From contig JBAXQC010000056.1 of assembly GCA_037131955.1 (NCBI GenBank), positions 1-17,685 on the forward strand: a stretch of DNA of 17,685 bases. The letters are read 5' to 3'. Shown here one piece after another: positions 1 through 7,866 of this stretch. The position numbers were made by a program, and so were the translations under genes. Under the pieces are notes generated by a model. It saw only the letters and a program-made list of their open reading frames with translations. It was not told where the DNA came from and searched no databases. The stretch is from CAIMMJ01 sp037131955. Lineage in GTDB: Bacteria > Bacteroidota > Bacteroidia > UBA4408. The stretch's first letter is position 1. The number at the start of each line of letters is the position of its first letter.

Positions 1-1
1 A

Positions 2-292
2 AACGAAGAAGCTTTTTATTACCATAAAAAAGTATACCCAAATCCCTTTAACGACAACACAAGAATTGAATTTTTTGCAAAAGAAAATTCCGATGTTTTT
101 AATGTAAACGTATTTGACGTAAACGGAAAACAACTCATTAATTTGTTTAATGCAAGACCTTCATTGGGCTTAAACACCATAGATTGGAACGGCACTGATG
201 CTGCTGGCAACAAATTGCCTCAAGGTATTTATTACTTTACCATTGCAAGTGCCAAAGGAACTGCAACAGATAAATTAATTATTACAGAATAA
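2..292 (+). CDS. 3' end of a T9SS-secreted protein (C-terminal sorting domain only)
   Basis: This is the last 96 codons of a gene that begins before the window, in frame from position 2 to the TAA at 290-292. The visible part is a type IX secretion (Por/Gld) type A sorting domain. It opens with VYPNPF near the start, continues through beta-strand-like stretches (VNVFDVNGK, IDWNGTDAAGNKLPQGIYY) and ends with the usual basic/hydrophobic tail (DKLIITE). In the family this domain directs export across the outer membrane and is then cleaved, leaving the protein secreted or attached to the surface. The catalytic or binding part lies outside the window, so its function is unknown. Only 37 bp separate it from the next gene on the same strand, which suggests co-transcription with the GH13 gene. 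Confidence 0.88.
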   Translation, partial: NEEAFYYHKKVYPNPFNDNTRIEFFAKENSDVFNVNVFDVNGKQLINLFNARPSLGLNTIDWNGTDAAGNKLPQGIYYFTIASAKGTATDKLIITE

Positions 293-329
293 CACAAAAT
301 TGTATCGGTAATTAAAAAAAATTGAAACG

Positions 330-3152
330 ATGAAAAAACTAATTTTTATTTTATTTGCTAGCTTTTCAATTGCAAAAGCGCAAGTAGTAACGGTATCTCC
401 CGCCTACCCTAGCATTACCGATACAATTACAATTACCTTTAATGCATCGCAAGGCAACAGTGCATTAAATAATTTTAATGGCGATGTTTATATTCATACA
501 GGAGTAATTAACAATTACAGCGGCCGTCCCAGCGATTGGAGCTACATCAAAAGAATTTGGTCAGAAGTAGATTCTAGCCAATTAATGACAAGTATGGGAA
601 ACAATCAATACAAAATTACTTTTAGACCAACGCAGTATTATGGTTTTGGAACAACAGAAAAAGTACGTTCGCTGGGAATGATTTTTAGAAACCTAGCAGG
701 AAATTTGGTGGGAAAAAATGCAGACAATTCCGATATTTTTGTTCCCATTTTTAAAGCAGGCTATTCTGCAGCAATTGCTTCGCCGGTAGAGCAAGTAAAA
801 TCTGCTGCCTTGGGCGAAACGTTTCAGTTTAAAGTAAAAACTAAAGAAAACAGTTTTATTAATTTATTTAGAGACAACCAAGTTATTGCTCAGGTAGCAA
901 GTGGAACAGAAGCTACCGCAACCATTAATTGCACTACTTCTGGCAAGTTTTGGTTAAAATACACCGCACAAAGTGGCGCTAATTCTACCACTGATTCTAT
1001 TTATTATGTTGTTCGTCCTGCTTTTGTAGCACAAGACCCACCACAAGGTATAAAAGAAGGTATAAATTATTTACCGGGCGATACTTCAGTGGTATTTATG
1101 CTCAAAGCACCATGGAAAGATCATGCCTATGTTATTGGCGATTTTAACGATTGGCAAGTAGATTTAAACTATTTAATGAAAAAAGCCAGCGATGGCGAAA
1201 GGTATTGGTTGCAAGTAAACGGACTTACACCCCAAACAGAATACAGAATGCAGTATTACGTTGACGACCACATTAGAATTGGAGAACCTTACAGCGAAAA
1301 AGTATTGGAGCAAGGTTCTGACAATGCCATTAATCCATTAATTTATCCCAATTTAATTCCATTTCCAACCGGAAAAACGGTAGAGAAAGTAACTGTTTTT
1401 CAAACGGCAGAACCCGAATACAATTGGCAGGTAACCAATTTTCAAAGACCAGATAGCAGAGACCTGGTAATTTATGAATGTTTGGTAAGAGATTTTGTAA
1501 ATCGTCATGATTACAAATCAATAATTGATTCCATAAAATACTATAAAAACTTAAAAATAAATGCTGTTGAATTCATGCCTGTTCAAGAATTTGAAGGCAA
1601 CAACAGTTGGGGATATTCGCCTACTTTTTTCACAGCTATTGATAAATATTACGGACCCAGAGAAAAACTAAAAGAATTGATTGACACCTTGCATAGAAAT
1701 GGAATAGCTGTAATATTTGATGTGGTGTTTAACCATGCTTTTGGTCAAAGTCCTTTTGCAAAATTGTGGTGGGACGAGGGCTTTGCAAGACCGGCAACAG
1801 ACAATCCTTATTTGAATCCTATAGCCAAACACCCATTTAACGTGGGTTATGATTACAACCATGAAAGCGGCTACACTAAATTTTTTATGGATTCGGTAAT
1901 AGATTATTTAGCCAAAGAATACAAAATAGATGGATATAGATTCGACCTTTCTAAAGGATTTACTCAAACAAATTCTGCAGACGATGTTGGTGCTTGGAGT
2001 GCTTATGATCAAAGCAGAGTTAATTTATTAGAAAGAATGAAGAACCAAGCTTGGGCAAGAAATCCAGGCTTGTATTTAATATTAGAACACCTAGGTACAG
2101 GAAGTGAAGAATCAGCTTTAGCAAACATGGGTTTTATGTTGTGGGGCAAAGGTACATACGAATTTTCTCAGGCTGCAATGGGATTTGAAACAGGTTCAAA
2201 TTTTAACTATGCCTTAAATTATCAAGCTAGAAATTTTGCTTTCCACAATTTGGTGAGTTACGCTTGTAGCCACGACGAAGAACGAATTATGTTTACAGTA
2301 AGAAATTTTGGAAACACCAGTGGCTCATACAATACAAGAAGTTTGTCTACTGCTTTGGAAAGAAACGCTCAAATTGTTCCTTATTTATTACTAACACCCG
2401 GACCAAAAATGTGGTGGATGTTTGATGAGCTGGGTTACGATGTTTCTATTGATTTTGGAGGAAGAACAAACCCAAAACCAATCCGTTGGTGGGAGTATAT
2501 AAACCAAGTTGATAGGCTAAGATTGTATAAAACTTATGCTGCTTTTGCAAAACTAAAAACATCCAATCCTTCTTACAGAACAAACAACTTTTTTATGTCG
2601 GCAGGAGGTAAAGAAAAACAATTGTACATAAACGACGCCAGTATGAAAACCGTTGTAATTGGTAACTTTGATGTTGTAACACGTGATGTATTTACAGGTT
2701 TCCCCAACACTGGTACTTGGTATGATTATATGACTGGGCAAAGTTTACAAGTTAACGATATAAACATGACTGTAAATCTTGCACCAGGAAAATACAAAGT
2801 TTATACATCAGCTCAACAGCCAGTTCCCGACATGACCTTAATTACAAATGGAATACAAGATTATACTGTTACAAGCCTTGCTTCTAGTGTTTACCCCAAT
2901 CCTTTTGAATATGAAACAACCATTAGTTTTAATTTAGATTCTCCTTCAAAAACAACTATAAAAATTTACGACATCACAGGTAAAGTAGTAACCAAACTTG
3001 CTGATGGAGTAGACATGTTTGGAGCACAAAACATAGAATGGGATGGAACAAATTTATTTGGTCAAAAAGTTTCTAACGGATTATACCTGTACGAAATAAA
3101 CTCTGGCAACAGAATTTCTACAGGAAAACTTTCTGTGCAGCGATTGAATTAA
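330..3152 (+). CDS. Secreted GH13 alpha-amylase-family glycoside hydrolase with T9SS sorting domain
   Basis: A 940-residue protein predicted to cleave alpha-glucans outside the cell. A Sec signal peptide (MKKLIFILFASFSIAKA, then Q) is followed by a beta-rich N-terminal region of about 20-145, probably the starch-binding-like module common in Bacteroidota amylases. An E-set/CBM48-like module follows at about 250-330 (VVFMLKAPW, VIGDFNDW). The GH13 barrel spans about 375-735. It has region I DVVFNH (464-469), region II GYRFD with nucleophile Asp539, region III with acid/base Glu586 (LILEHLG), and region IV SHDEER with His648 and Asp649. All three catalytic carboxylates are therefore present. 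Region II reads LSKG where classical members have KH. A C-terminal beta domain and a T9SS sorting domain (VYPNPF at 854-859) end the protein. The start is the ATG after an A-rich leader; no Shine-Dalgarno sequence is visible. The exact substrate specificity is not readable from sequence. Confidence 0.93.
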   Translation: MKKLIFILFASFSIAKAQVVTVSPAYPSITDTITITFNASQGNSALNNFNGDVYIHTGVINNYSGRPSDWSYIKRIWSEVDSSQLMTSMGNNQYKITFRPTQYYGFGTTEKVRSLGMIFRNLAGNLVGKNADNSDIFVPIFKAGYSAAIASPVEQVKSAALGETFQFKVKTKENSFINLFRDNQVIAQVASGTEATATINCTTSGKFWLKYTAQSGANSTTDSIYYVVRPAFVAQDPPQGIKEGINYLPGDTSVVFMLKAPWKDHAYVIGDFNDWQVDLNYLMKKASDGERYWLQVNGLTPQTEYRMQYYVDDHIRIGEPYSEKVLEQGSDNAINPLIYPNLIPFPTGKTVEKVTVFQTAEPEYNWQVTNFQRPDSRDLVIYECLVRDFVNRHDYKSIIDSIKYYKNLKINAVEFMPVQEFEGNNSWGYSPTFFTAIDKYYGPREKLKELIDTLHRNGIAVIFDVVFNHAFGQSPFAKLWWDEGFARPATDNPYLNPIAKHPFNVGYDYNHESGYTKFFMDSVIDYLAKEYKIDGYRFDLSKGFTQTNSADDVGAWSAYDQSRVNLLERMKNQAWARNPGLYLILEHLGTGSEESALANMGFMLWGKGTYEFSQAAMGFETGSNFNYALNYQARNFAFHNLVSYACSHDEERIMFTVRNFGNTSGSYNTRSLSTALERNAQIVPYLLLTPGPKMWWMFDELGYDVSIDFGGRTNPKPIRWWEYINQVDRLRLYKTYAAFAKLKTSNPSYRTNNFFMSAGGKEKQLYINDASMKTVVIGNFDVVTRDVFTGFPNTGTWYDYMTGQSLQVNDINMTVNLAPGKYKVYTSAQQPVPDMTLITNGIQDYTVTSLASSVYPNPFEYETTISFNLDSPSKTTIKIYDITGKVVTKLADGVDMFGAQNIEWDGTNLFGQKVSNGLYLYEINSGNRISTGKLSVQRLN

Positions 3153-3447
3153 ATTCCTAGTTTGTTTTGCGTTCTGCCATCAAACGCAAAGAGATGTGTT
3201 TAGTTGTCAGAAAAGACTGACCAAGCATAGTTTCTGTATCTTTTATTTAGCAGAGAAACTCCAAAATTCTTAAAGGGTTTTCAATTGTACGATAGATTGC
3301 AGAACCCAAAGCAATTATTAAAAAATACTTGATCTATACAGTACTAAAATTGATAATTCATCTAATTTTTTGTTGATTTTAATACAATTATTGTTTCATT
3401 AAATTAATACTAATGTATTGTGCAACTTAAATTAGATTTATAACTAT
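3153..3447. other. Convergent intergenic region with clustered hairpins
   Basis: This 295-bp gap lies between the tail-to-tail GH13 and cysteine desulfurase genes, and I see no credible open frame in it. The first half (about 3160-3310) is less AT-rich and holds four successive inverted repeats: 3166-3173 with 3183-3190 (TTTGCGTT/AACGCAAA), 3206-3210 with 3217-3221, 3229-3235 with 3254-3260 (AGTTTCT/AGAAACT), and a nested one at 3275-3307 (GGGTT..CAAT / ATTG..AACCC). The second half is almost pure A/T. It could act as a terminator region for both genes, or encode a small structured RNA. Confidence 0.5.
3165..3191 (+). terminator. Possible terminator hairpin after the GH13 gene
   Basis: An 8-bp perfect stem (TTTGCGTT at 3166-3173, AACGCAAA at 3183-3190) with a 9-nt loop begins 13 bp after the stop codon. 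One extra G-U pair is possible at the base. It sits where a rho-independent terminator would be, but no clear T-run follows on either strand, so the call is weak. It may instead be an mRNA 3'-end stabiliser. Confidence 0.35.
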
Positions 3448-4572
3448 TTAATTTAAAACTGTTTTAAAGTTTTTTACTACTTCTTCAATTTCTTCTTGCG
3501 TATTAAATTTTCCAATGCTAAATCTAATGCTAGAAAAAATTTCTTTTTCACTTTTTCCCATAGCTTTTAACACATGCGAGGGCTGTTTAATAGCAGATGT
3601 ACATGCAGAGCCAGTAGACATAGCAATAAGAGGTAGTTTTGGTATTAGTTCGTCAGCCTTTAATCCGTTAAAGCAAATGTTTGTTGTATTGCATAGTCTG
3701 TTTTTTATAGAGCCATTTATTTTTACTCCAAACTCAAACTCAAAAGATTGCTCCAAAAAAGTTCTGAGCTTTGAAATTTTTACTGAATTTTGCCACCATT
3801 CTTTTTCTGCCATTTCTGCGGCAAACCCCATTCCCACAATCCCAGTAACATTTAGTGATCCTGGTCTTAAATTGCTTTCTTGTCCGCCTCCAAAATAAAT
3901 GGGCTGCAAATTAACTCTCGGATTTTTTCTTCTATAATATAAAGCACCCACACCTTTTGGGCCATAAAATTTGTGTGCACTCAATGGCATAATGTCTATA
4001 CCCAATTCATCAACATCAACTCTTAATTTTCCTATTGCTTGTGAGGCATCACTAAAAAAATATGCACCCACGCTATGTGTTATTTCCGAAATTAAACTCA
4101 AATTTTGTAGTGTTCCTGTTTCATTGTTTGCAGCCATAATGCATACTGCAAGTGTGTTTTCATCCACTAAGTTTTTTAGAGCATCCAAATCAACTTCACC
4201 TTGGCCATCTACGCTTACCATTTCTATTGTAGCGCCTAAGGTTTTAAGGTAATTCAATACATCAAGCACAGCTTTGTGTTCTGTAGGCGATGAAACTATT
4301 TTTTTTCTTGTGTTACCAGTTTGTTTATACAAACCTTGTAAGGCAATGTTTATTGATTCTGTAGCTCCCGAGGTAAAAATTATTTCATTTTTTTCGCAGG
4401 AAATTAAACTGGCAATTTGCTGTCTTGCTATTTCCACGGCTTCTGCAGCTATCCAACCAGCAGAGTGAGTTTGGCTGGATGCATTACCAAAATGAGTGGA
4501 GAAAAAAGGCAACATTTTTTCTAATACAAAAGGGTCAAGTGCAGTGGTTGAATTATTATCTAGGTAAATCAT
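3448..4572 (-). CDS. Cysteine desulfurase (IscS/NifS-like, PLP-dependent class V aminotransferase)
   Basis: A 374-residue enzyme that moves sulfur from L-cysteine to an active-site cysteine persulfide and then to Fe-S cluster assembly or tRNA thiolation partners. It starts with the family N-terminus MIYLDNNSTT. Visible landmarks are His99 in SPTEHK (cofactor stacking), Asp175 in FFSDASQ, the PLP Schiff-base Lys201 in SAHKFYGPKGVG, and the catalytic Cys324 in STGSACTSA. These positions are within a few residues of E. coli IscS (His104, Lys206, Cys328), and length and Cys loop fit the IscS/NifS group (class I) rather than SufS. It is cytoplasmic, with no signal peptide. No iscU, iscA or suf genes are nearby. 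Its divergent neighbour is an RNA methyltransferase, so a role in tRNA thiolation is possible but unproven. The start ATG lies 28 bp from that neighbour's start. Confidence 0.93.
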   Translation of the reverse strand: MIYLDNNSTTALDPFVLEKMLPFFSTHFGNASSQTHSAGWIAAEAVEIARQQIASLISCEKNEIIFTSGATESINIALQGLYKQTGNTRKKIVSSPTEHKAVLDVLNYLKTLGATIEMVSVDGQGEVDLDALKNLVDENTLAVCIMAANNETGTLQNLSLISEITHSVGAYFFSDASQAIGKLRVDVDELGIDIMPLSAHKFYGPKGVGALYYRRKNPRVNLQPIYFGGGQESNLRPGSLNVTGIVGMGFAAEMAEKEWWQNSVKISKLRTFLEQSFEFEFGVKINGSIKNRLCNTTNICFNGLKADELIPKLPLIAMSTGSACTSAIKQPSHVLKAMGKSEKEIFSSIRFSIGKFNTQEEIEEVVKNFKTVLN

Positions 4573-4600
4573 TTTTGGTTTTGTTATTTGTTTAGCATCT

Positions 4601-5401
4601 TTGAAAAAAAAAAATAAATTGGAAATTACTTCAGTTCAAAATCCAAAAGTAAAATTAGTTTCTTTATTGCAATCGAGTTCTAAACTTCGCAAAGAAAATA
4701 ATTCTTTTGTTGTGGAAGGAAAAAAGGAATTTAATTTGGCACTAAAATCTGGTTTTACTCCTTTGCAGATTTATATATGCACACCATTGTATGGGAATTA
4801 TATAGAAAGTAATGCAAGACAATTAAACGTAGAATTTGTTTCCGAATTGGTTTATCAGAAAATGGCATTTAGAGGCACAACAGAAGGAATTATTGCAGTA
4901 TTTGAAAAGAGGGAATTGTTGCTGCAAAATATTTCACTAAAAAAAAATCCAATTGTTTTGGTGTTGGAGGGTGTTGAAAAGCCCGGAAATTTGGGAGCAA
5001 TTTTAAGAAGTGCCGACGCTGCAGGAATAGATGCTGTAATTGTTTGTGATACTCAAACAGATTTTTTTAATCCAAATGTTATCCGTGCAAGTATCGGTTG
5101 TTTTTTTAGTGTTCAATCTGCAATTTGCACCAATGATGAATGTTTAAAATGGTTAAATAGCAACAATATAAAATATTTTTCGGCTTCATTAGATGCTACA
5201 AAATTTTATCACGAACAAAATTTAAAAGAATCTTGTGCATTTGTTATGGGCACCGAGGCAAATGGATTGAGCATTTTTTGGCAGCAGAATAAAGAGAATT
5301 TAATTAAAATTCCAATGTTAGGCAAAATAGATTCTTTAAACGTGAGTGTTAGTGCTGCATTACTGTGTTACGAAGCTCAGAGACAAAGAAATTTTAGTTA
5401 A
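4601..5401 (+). CDS. TrmH/SpoU-family RNA 2'-O-ribose methyltransferase
   Basis: A 266-residue SPOUT-class methyltransferase that probably methylates a ribose 2'-OH in rRNA or tRNA using S-adenosylmethionine. Residues 1-105 look like the SpoU substrate-binding (L30e-like) domain (ITSVQNPKVK, FVVEGKKEF, RGTTEGIIAVF). Residues 117-262 hold the knotted catalytic domain, with motif 1 LEGVEKPGNLGAILRSADAAG (key Asn130, Arg136), motif 2 GTEANGLS (217-224) and motif 3 KIPMLGKIDSLNVSVSAALL (key Ser245, Asn247). The target nucleotide cannot be told from sequence. No in-frame ATG is available near the N-terminus. The best start is TTG at 4601, directly followed by an 11-A run that encodes most of a lysine-rich N-terminus; the only nearby alternative is TTG at 4619. 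Its 3' end overlaps the convergent glycosyltransferase gene by 8 bp. Confidence 0.9.
   Translation: MKKKNKLEITSVQNPKVKLVSLLQSSSKLRKENNSFVVEGKKEFNLALKSGFTPLQIYICTPLYGNYIESNARQLNVEFVSELVYQKMAFRGTTEGIIAVFEKRELLLQNISLKKNPIVLVLEGVEKPGNLGAILRSADAAGIDAVIVCDTQTDFFNPNVIRASIGCFFSVQSAICTNDECLKWLNSNNIKYFSASLDATKFYHEQNLKESCAFVMGTEANGLSIFWQQNKENLIKIPMLGKIDSLNVSVSAALLCYEAQRQRNFS
4644..4672 (-). promoter_or_regulatory. Candidate promoter for the cysteine desulfurase gene, inside the methyltransferase gene
   Basis: Read on the minus strand, TACTTTTG (4651 to 4644) matches the Bacteroidota -7 consensus TAnnTTTG. A TTG (4672-4670) lies 18 nt upstream, at about the expected -33 position. The resulting leader would be about 65 nt. 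With only 28 bp between the divergent starts, the promoter must overlap coding sequence. In such AT-rich DNA a chance match is quite possible. Confidence 0.3.
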
Positions 5402-6587
5402 TTCCAAGTTTTTTATTAATGGCATTTTGATAGATGTCTACTAATTTTTTACAGTAAATTTCTATGTCGTAATCTTTTGCAAAGTTCACACAAAATTCAG
5501 AAATTTTAGAATATTCATCAGGATTATTTTTTAGGAACAAAATTTTATCTGCAAACTTTTTAGCGTCTGGTGGGTCAATCATAAACCCTGTTTTGCCTTC
5601 AACATTTAATCCTACATTTCCTTTTCCATTTAGGCAAATTACGGGCAATCCGCTTGCCATAGCTTCTAAAATTACTAAGCCAAAAGGTTCGTATGAGGAA
5701 GGGTGTAGAAAAAAATCCGCCTTACCTAAATACTCGTTTACCTTAATTACATTTCCTCTTAAAAAAACATATTCATTTAAATTGAATTCATTAATTAATG
5801 AGGTTAGATTTTCCCTTTCTACCCCTTCGCCCAAAATATTTATTTCAAATGAAATGTTCTTTGCTTTTAAATGTTTAGCAACTTCAATTAAAAATTGATG
5901 ATTTTTCTTTTTTACCAGACTACCAATTGAAACTAATTTTATTTTTTTATTTGGATCAATTATTTTGTTCTCTGAAGTATAGAAATTAGAATAGTTAATG
6001 GCATTATTAAGTAATAAGTTATTTGTTGTTGGTGGATTTATAGATTTTTGAATAAAACTAAAGGTATCTTTAGATATAGAAATAAAATAGTTGTTTACTT
6101 TTTTGTATTTTTTTACTAATCTTAATTTTTCATAGAAATTTGTTATTTTACCTCTACTAAAAATACTGTTCCAAGTTAAATTATTAAATTGAATCATATT
6201 GTCGTGAACATGAGTAAAATAGCAAGCTGTGGAACTTAAATATTCTCTTGAAAACAACTCTGCACGATACATGTGTGAATGAATAATATCTGGTTTAAAG
6301 CTGTCTACGAGATTTTTGTATTGCTCTATATTTATTTCATTTTTTCTAAGAATTTTTAAATTGATGTATGAGTTGGAATGAATAACATCAGAATCATTTA
6401 TGAGTTGTTTTTCAAAGAAATCAGAGTTAGGAAAATTTAATCGGGTGTAATATTCAGAATTCTCTAATATCAAAAGTTTTACCTCAACATTTTTTATCTT
6501 CTTTATTTCGTTGTATATATCAAACATCAATCTTTCAGCACCTCCACCATAGGCTATTGACCTAATTACATATAGAATTTTCATCAT
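5394..6587 (-). CDS. Family 4-type glycosyltransferase (GT-B fold)
   Basis: A 397-residue cytoplasmic glycosyltransferase, probably a retaining GT4 enzyme that adds a sugar from a nucleotide-sugar donor to a cell-surface glycan or lipid-linked precursor. The N-terminal acceptor domain shows IAYGGGAERLMFDI (11-24) and PDIIHSHMYRAE (99-110). The C-terminal donor domain shows GSLVKKKNHQFLIEVAKHL (222-240), ILGEGVEREN (251-260) and the E-x7-E signature EPFGLVILE (Glu300, Glu308) inside HPSSYEPFGLVILEAMASG. Donor and acceptor cannot be read from this. Two consecutive ATGs open the gene, and the first directly follows the stop of the upstream FemAB-like gene, so the pair is very likely co-transcribed and translationally coupled. 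Base composition is visibly AT-rich, as is common for surface-polysaccharide genes. Confidence 0.9.
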   Translation of the reverse strand: MMKILYVIRSIAYGGGAERLMFDIYNEIKKIKNVEVKLLILENSEYYTRLNFPNSDFFEKQLINDSDVIHSNSYINLKILRKNEINIEQYKNLVDSFKPDIIHSHMYRAELFSREYLSSTACYFTHVHDNMIQFNNLTWNSIFSRGKITNFYEKLRLVKKYKKVNNYFISISKDTFSFIQKSINPPTTNNLLLNNAINYSNFYTSENKIIDPNKKIKLVSIGSLVKKKNHQFLIEVAKHLKAKNISFEINILGEGVERENLTSLINEFNLNEYVFLRGNVIKVNEYLGKADFFLHPSSYEPFGLVILEAMASGLPVICLNGKGNVGLNVEGKTGFMIDPPDAKKFADKILFLKNNPDEYSKISEFCVNFAKDYDIEIYCKKLVDIYQNAINKKLGIN

Positions 6588-7616
6588 TTAAAAACCTTTT
6601 AATAAAAAATTCGCCACAATTGATTTCAGTTTACTCAATTCAAAAATCATCCTTTTGGGATAGAAAAAATAATTTTCGGTAAAGTTTCTTTTAAAATTAT
6701 TTATATAAAATACTTGATCATTTTCTGTTGCATAGTGTCCATATCCACCTAAATCAAATAGTTTAAATCCATTTTTTTTTGACCACTGTATTGCTTCCCA
6801 AAAAACACTATGAAGTGCAGGTAATGATTTTTCTTCAGGGTCCGAAAATCCTAAATAATAAATACATTTTTTACCTTCAAAAAAGATAAATGCTGTACCC
6901 AAAACCTTATTTTCACTGGTAAGTGAATAGAAAATTTTACCAATACCTTTATCTTTGATATCTGTAACTTTATCTTGAAAGAATTTATGATCAAAACCTT
7001 TTAAATTTCTAGCTTTTGCCATTCTTGTGTAAACATCTTCAATCTTTTGTACGTCAGAAAAATCTGTTAATTCATAAACTTGTATATTTTTAGAAGTTGA
7101 TTTTTTGAGGTTCCTTTTTAAGTGTGTTGTAAATGTTGATTCTATTTCTTGGATAGATTGTTCTAAATCAATTATAAGTGTGCTTTGATTTAAACGATCG
7201 TATTGGGTTTTAAAAAAATATCCATCTTTCTGAAGATAAGTTTCAATGAACTCTGAATCGTTCCCCACAAAGTTTCCTAATTGAACAGTTAATGAGGTAA
7301 ACTTATGCTGTAAATAATAATTATATGTTTTTTTTAAGCACTCCAACAAGGAATTATTATCAATGTAAACAGGACCAAATTTTATTTGAGCAAACTTAAT
7401 AAATGGAAGTCTCCTTAGTTTTGTTTCTATTATTTTAGAATAGCATACTAGTTTTTTTTCTTCGTACGCTAGCAAATACTTAATCTGGTTGTTTTGACCA
7501 ATAGAATCTGTGAAATTAAAATCTTGACCAATAGAAAAAAATAAAACTTTATTAAATAGCGCTAAAACCTCCTGTTTTTCCTCCTCTGTTAAATGTTCTT
7601 TAATTAATATTTCCAT
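6588..7616 (-). CDS. FemAB/GNAT-like acyl- or aminoacyltransferase
   Basis: A 342-residue protein of the FemAB-like branch of the GNAT superfamily (Acetyltransf_6 type). An N-terminal half-domain (about 40-165) contains KFGPVYIDN (79-87). The second half (about 175-315) carries VLGTAFIFFEGKKCIYYLGF (238-257), then a helix-strand unit SVFWEAIQWSKKNGFKLFDL (270-289) ending in GGYG and the late FKRNF (308-312). Classical FemABX proteins add amino acids from aminoacyl-tRNA to lipid II. Bacteroidota and XrtA-associated relatives are thought to modify peptidoglycan precursors or exopolysaccharide, with the substrate unknown. I do not see the coiled-coil arm of true FemA. No signal peptide is present. 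It abuts the downstream glycosyltransferase exactly and follows the deacetylase gene after about 250 bp, which supports a surface-glycan role. Confidence 0.8.
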   Translation of the reverse strand: MEILIKEHLTEEEKQEVLALFNKVLFFSIGQDFNFTDSIGQNNQIKYLLAYEEKKLVCYSKIIETKLRRLPFIKFAQIKFGPVYIDNNSLLECLKKTYNYYLQHKFTSLTVQLGNFVGNDSEFIETYLQKDGYFFKTQYDRLNQSTLIIDLEQSIQEIESTFTTHLKRNLKKSTSKNIQVYELTDFSDVQKIEDVYTRMAKARNLKGFDHKFFQDKVTDIKDKGIGKIFYSLTSENKVLGTAFIFFEGKKCIYYLGFSDPEEKSLPALHSVFWEAIQWSKKNGFKLFDLGGYGHYATENDQVFYINNFKRNFTENYFFYPKRMIFELSKLKSIVANFLLKGF

Positions 7617-7866
7617 TTTTTCTGCTGAAGTTCTTTGATATAATTTTTTATACTGTCTCTAAATTAATTTCTTTTCTCGGCAATAATAATAAATCCAAGT
7701 TAAGTTACTGTTTTTATTAAGCTATTTTTAATCAACTTATAAACTAAAATCTCCACAATTGCTAATATTCATTTTACAATCAACAAAAATTTATTAAAAT
7801 GTTCTACAAATGAATACGATATAAAGACTGCGTTGAATAACGAAAAGTTAAATTGGTTGTGAATAA
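7617..7866. other. AT-rich intergenic spacer inside the surface-glycan gene set
   Basis: 250 bp between two same-strand genes. I find no credible open frame on either strand and no match to TAnnTTTG on the minus strand ahead of the FemAB-like gene. The only structure seen is a 7-bp inverted repeat, CATTTTA (7770-7776) with TAAAATG (7795-7801), which is all A/T apart from one G-C pair and may be chance. Confidence 0.4.

Noticed and set aside
3515..3898. Open plus-strand frame of 127 codons antisense to the cysteine desulfurase
   Set aside because: It lies wholly within a well-supported gene with intact catalytic residues. Its translation shows no domain and looks like a mirror of the real coding strand.
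7770..7801. 7-bp inverted repeat CATTTTA/TAAAATG as a terminator of the deacetylase gene
   Set aside because: Only one of the seven pairs is G-C, the loop is 18 nt, and such repeats are expected by chance in this composition.
7617..7866. Possible missing gene or pseudogene between the deacetylase and FemAB-like genes
   Set aside because: No frame shows a recognisable motif, the sequence is very AT-rich in all frames, and both flanking genes are complete.
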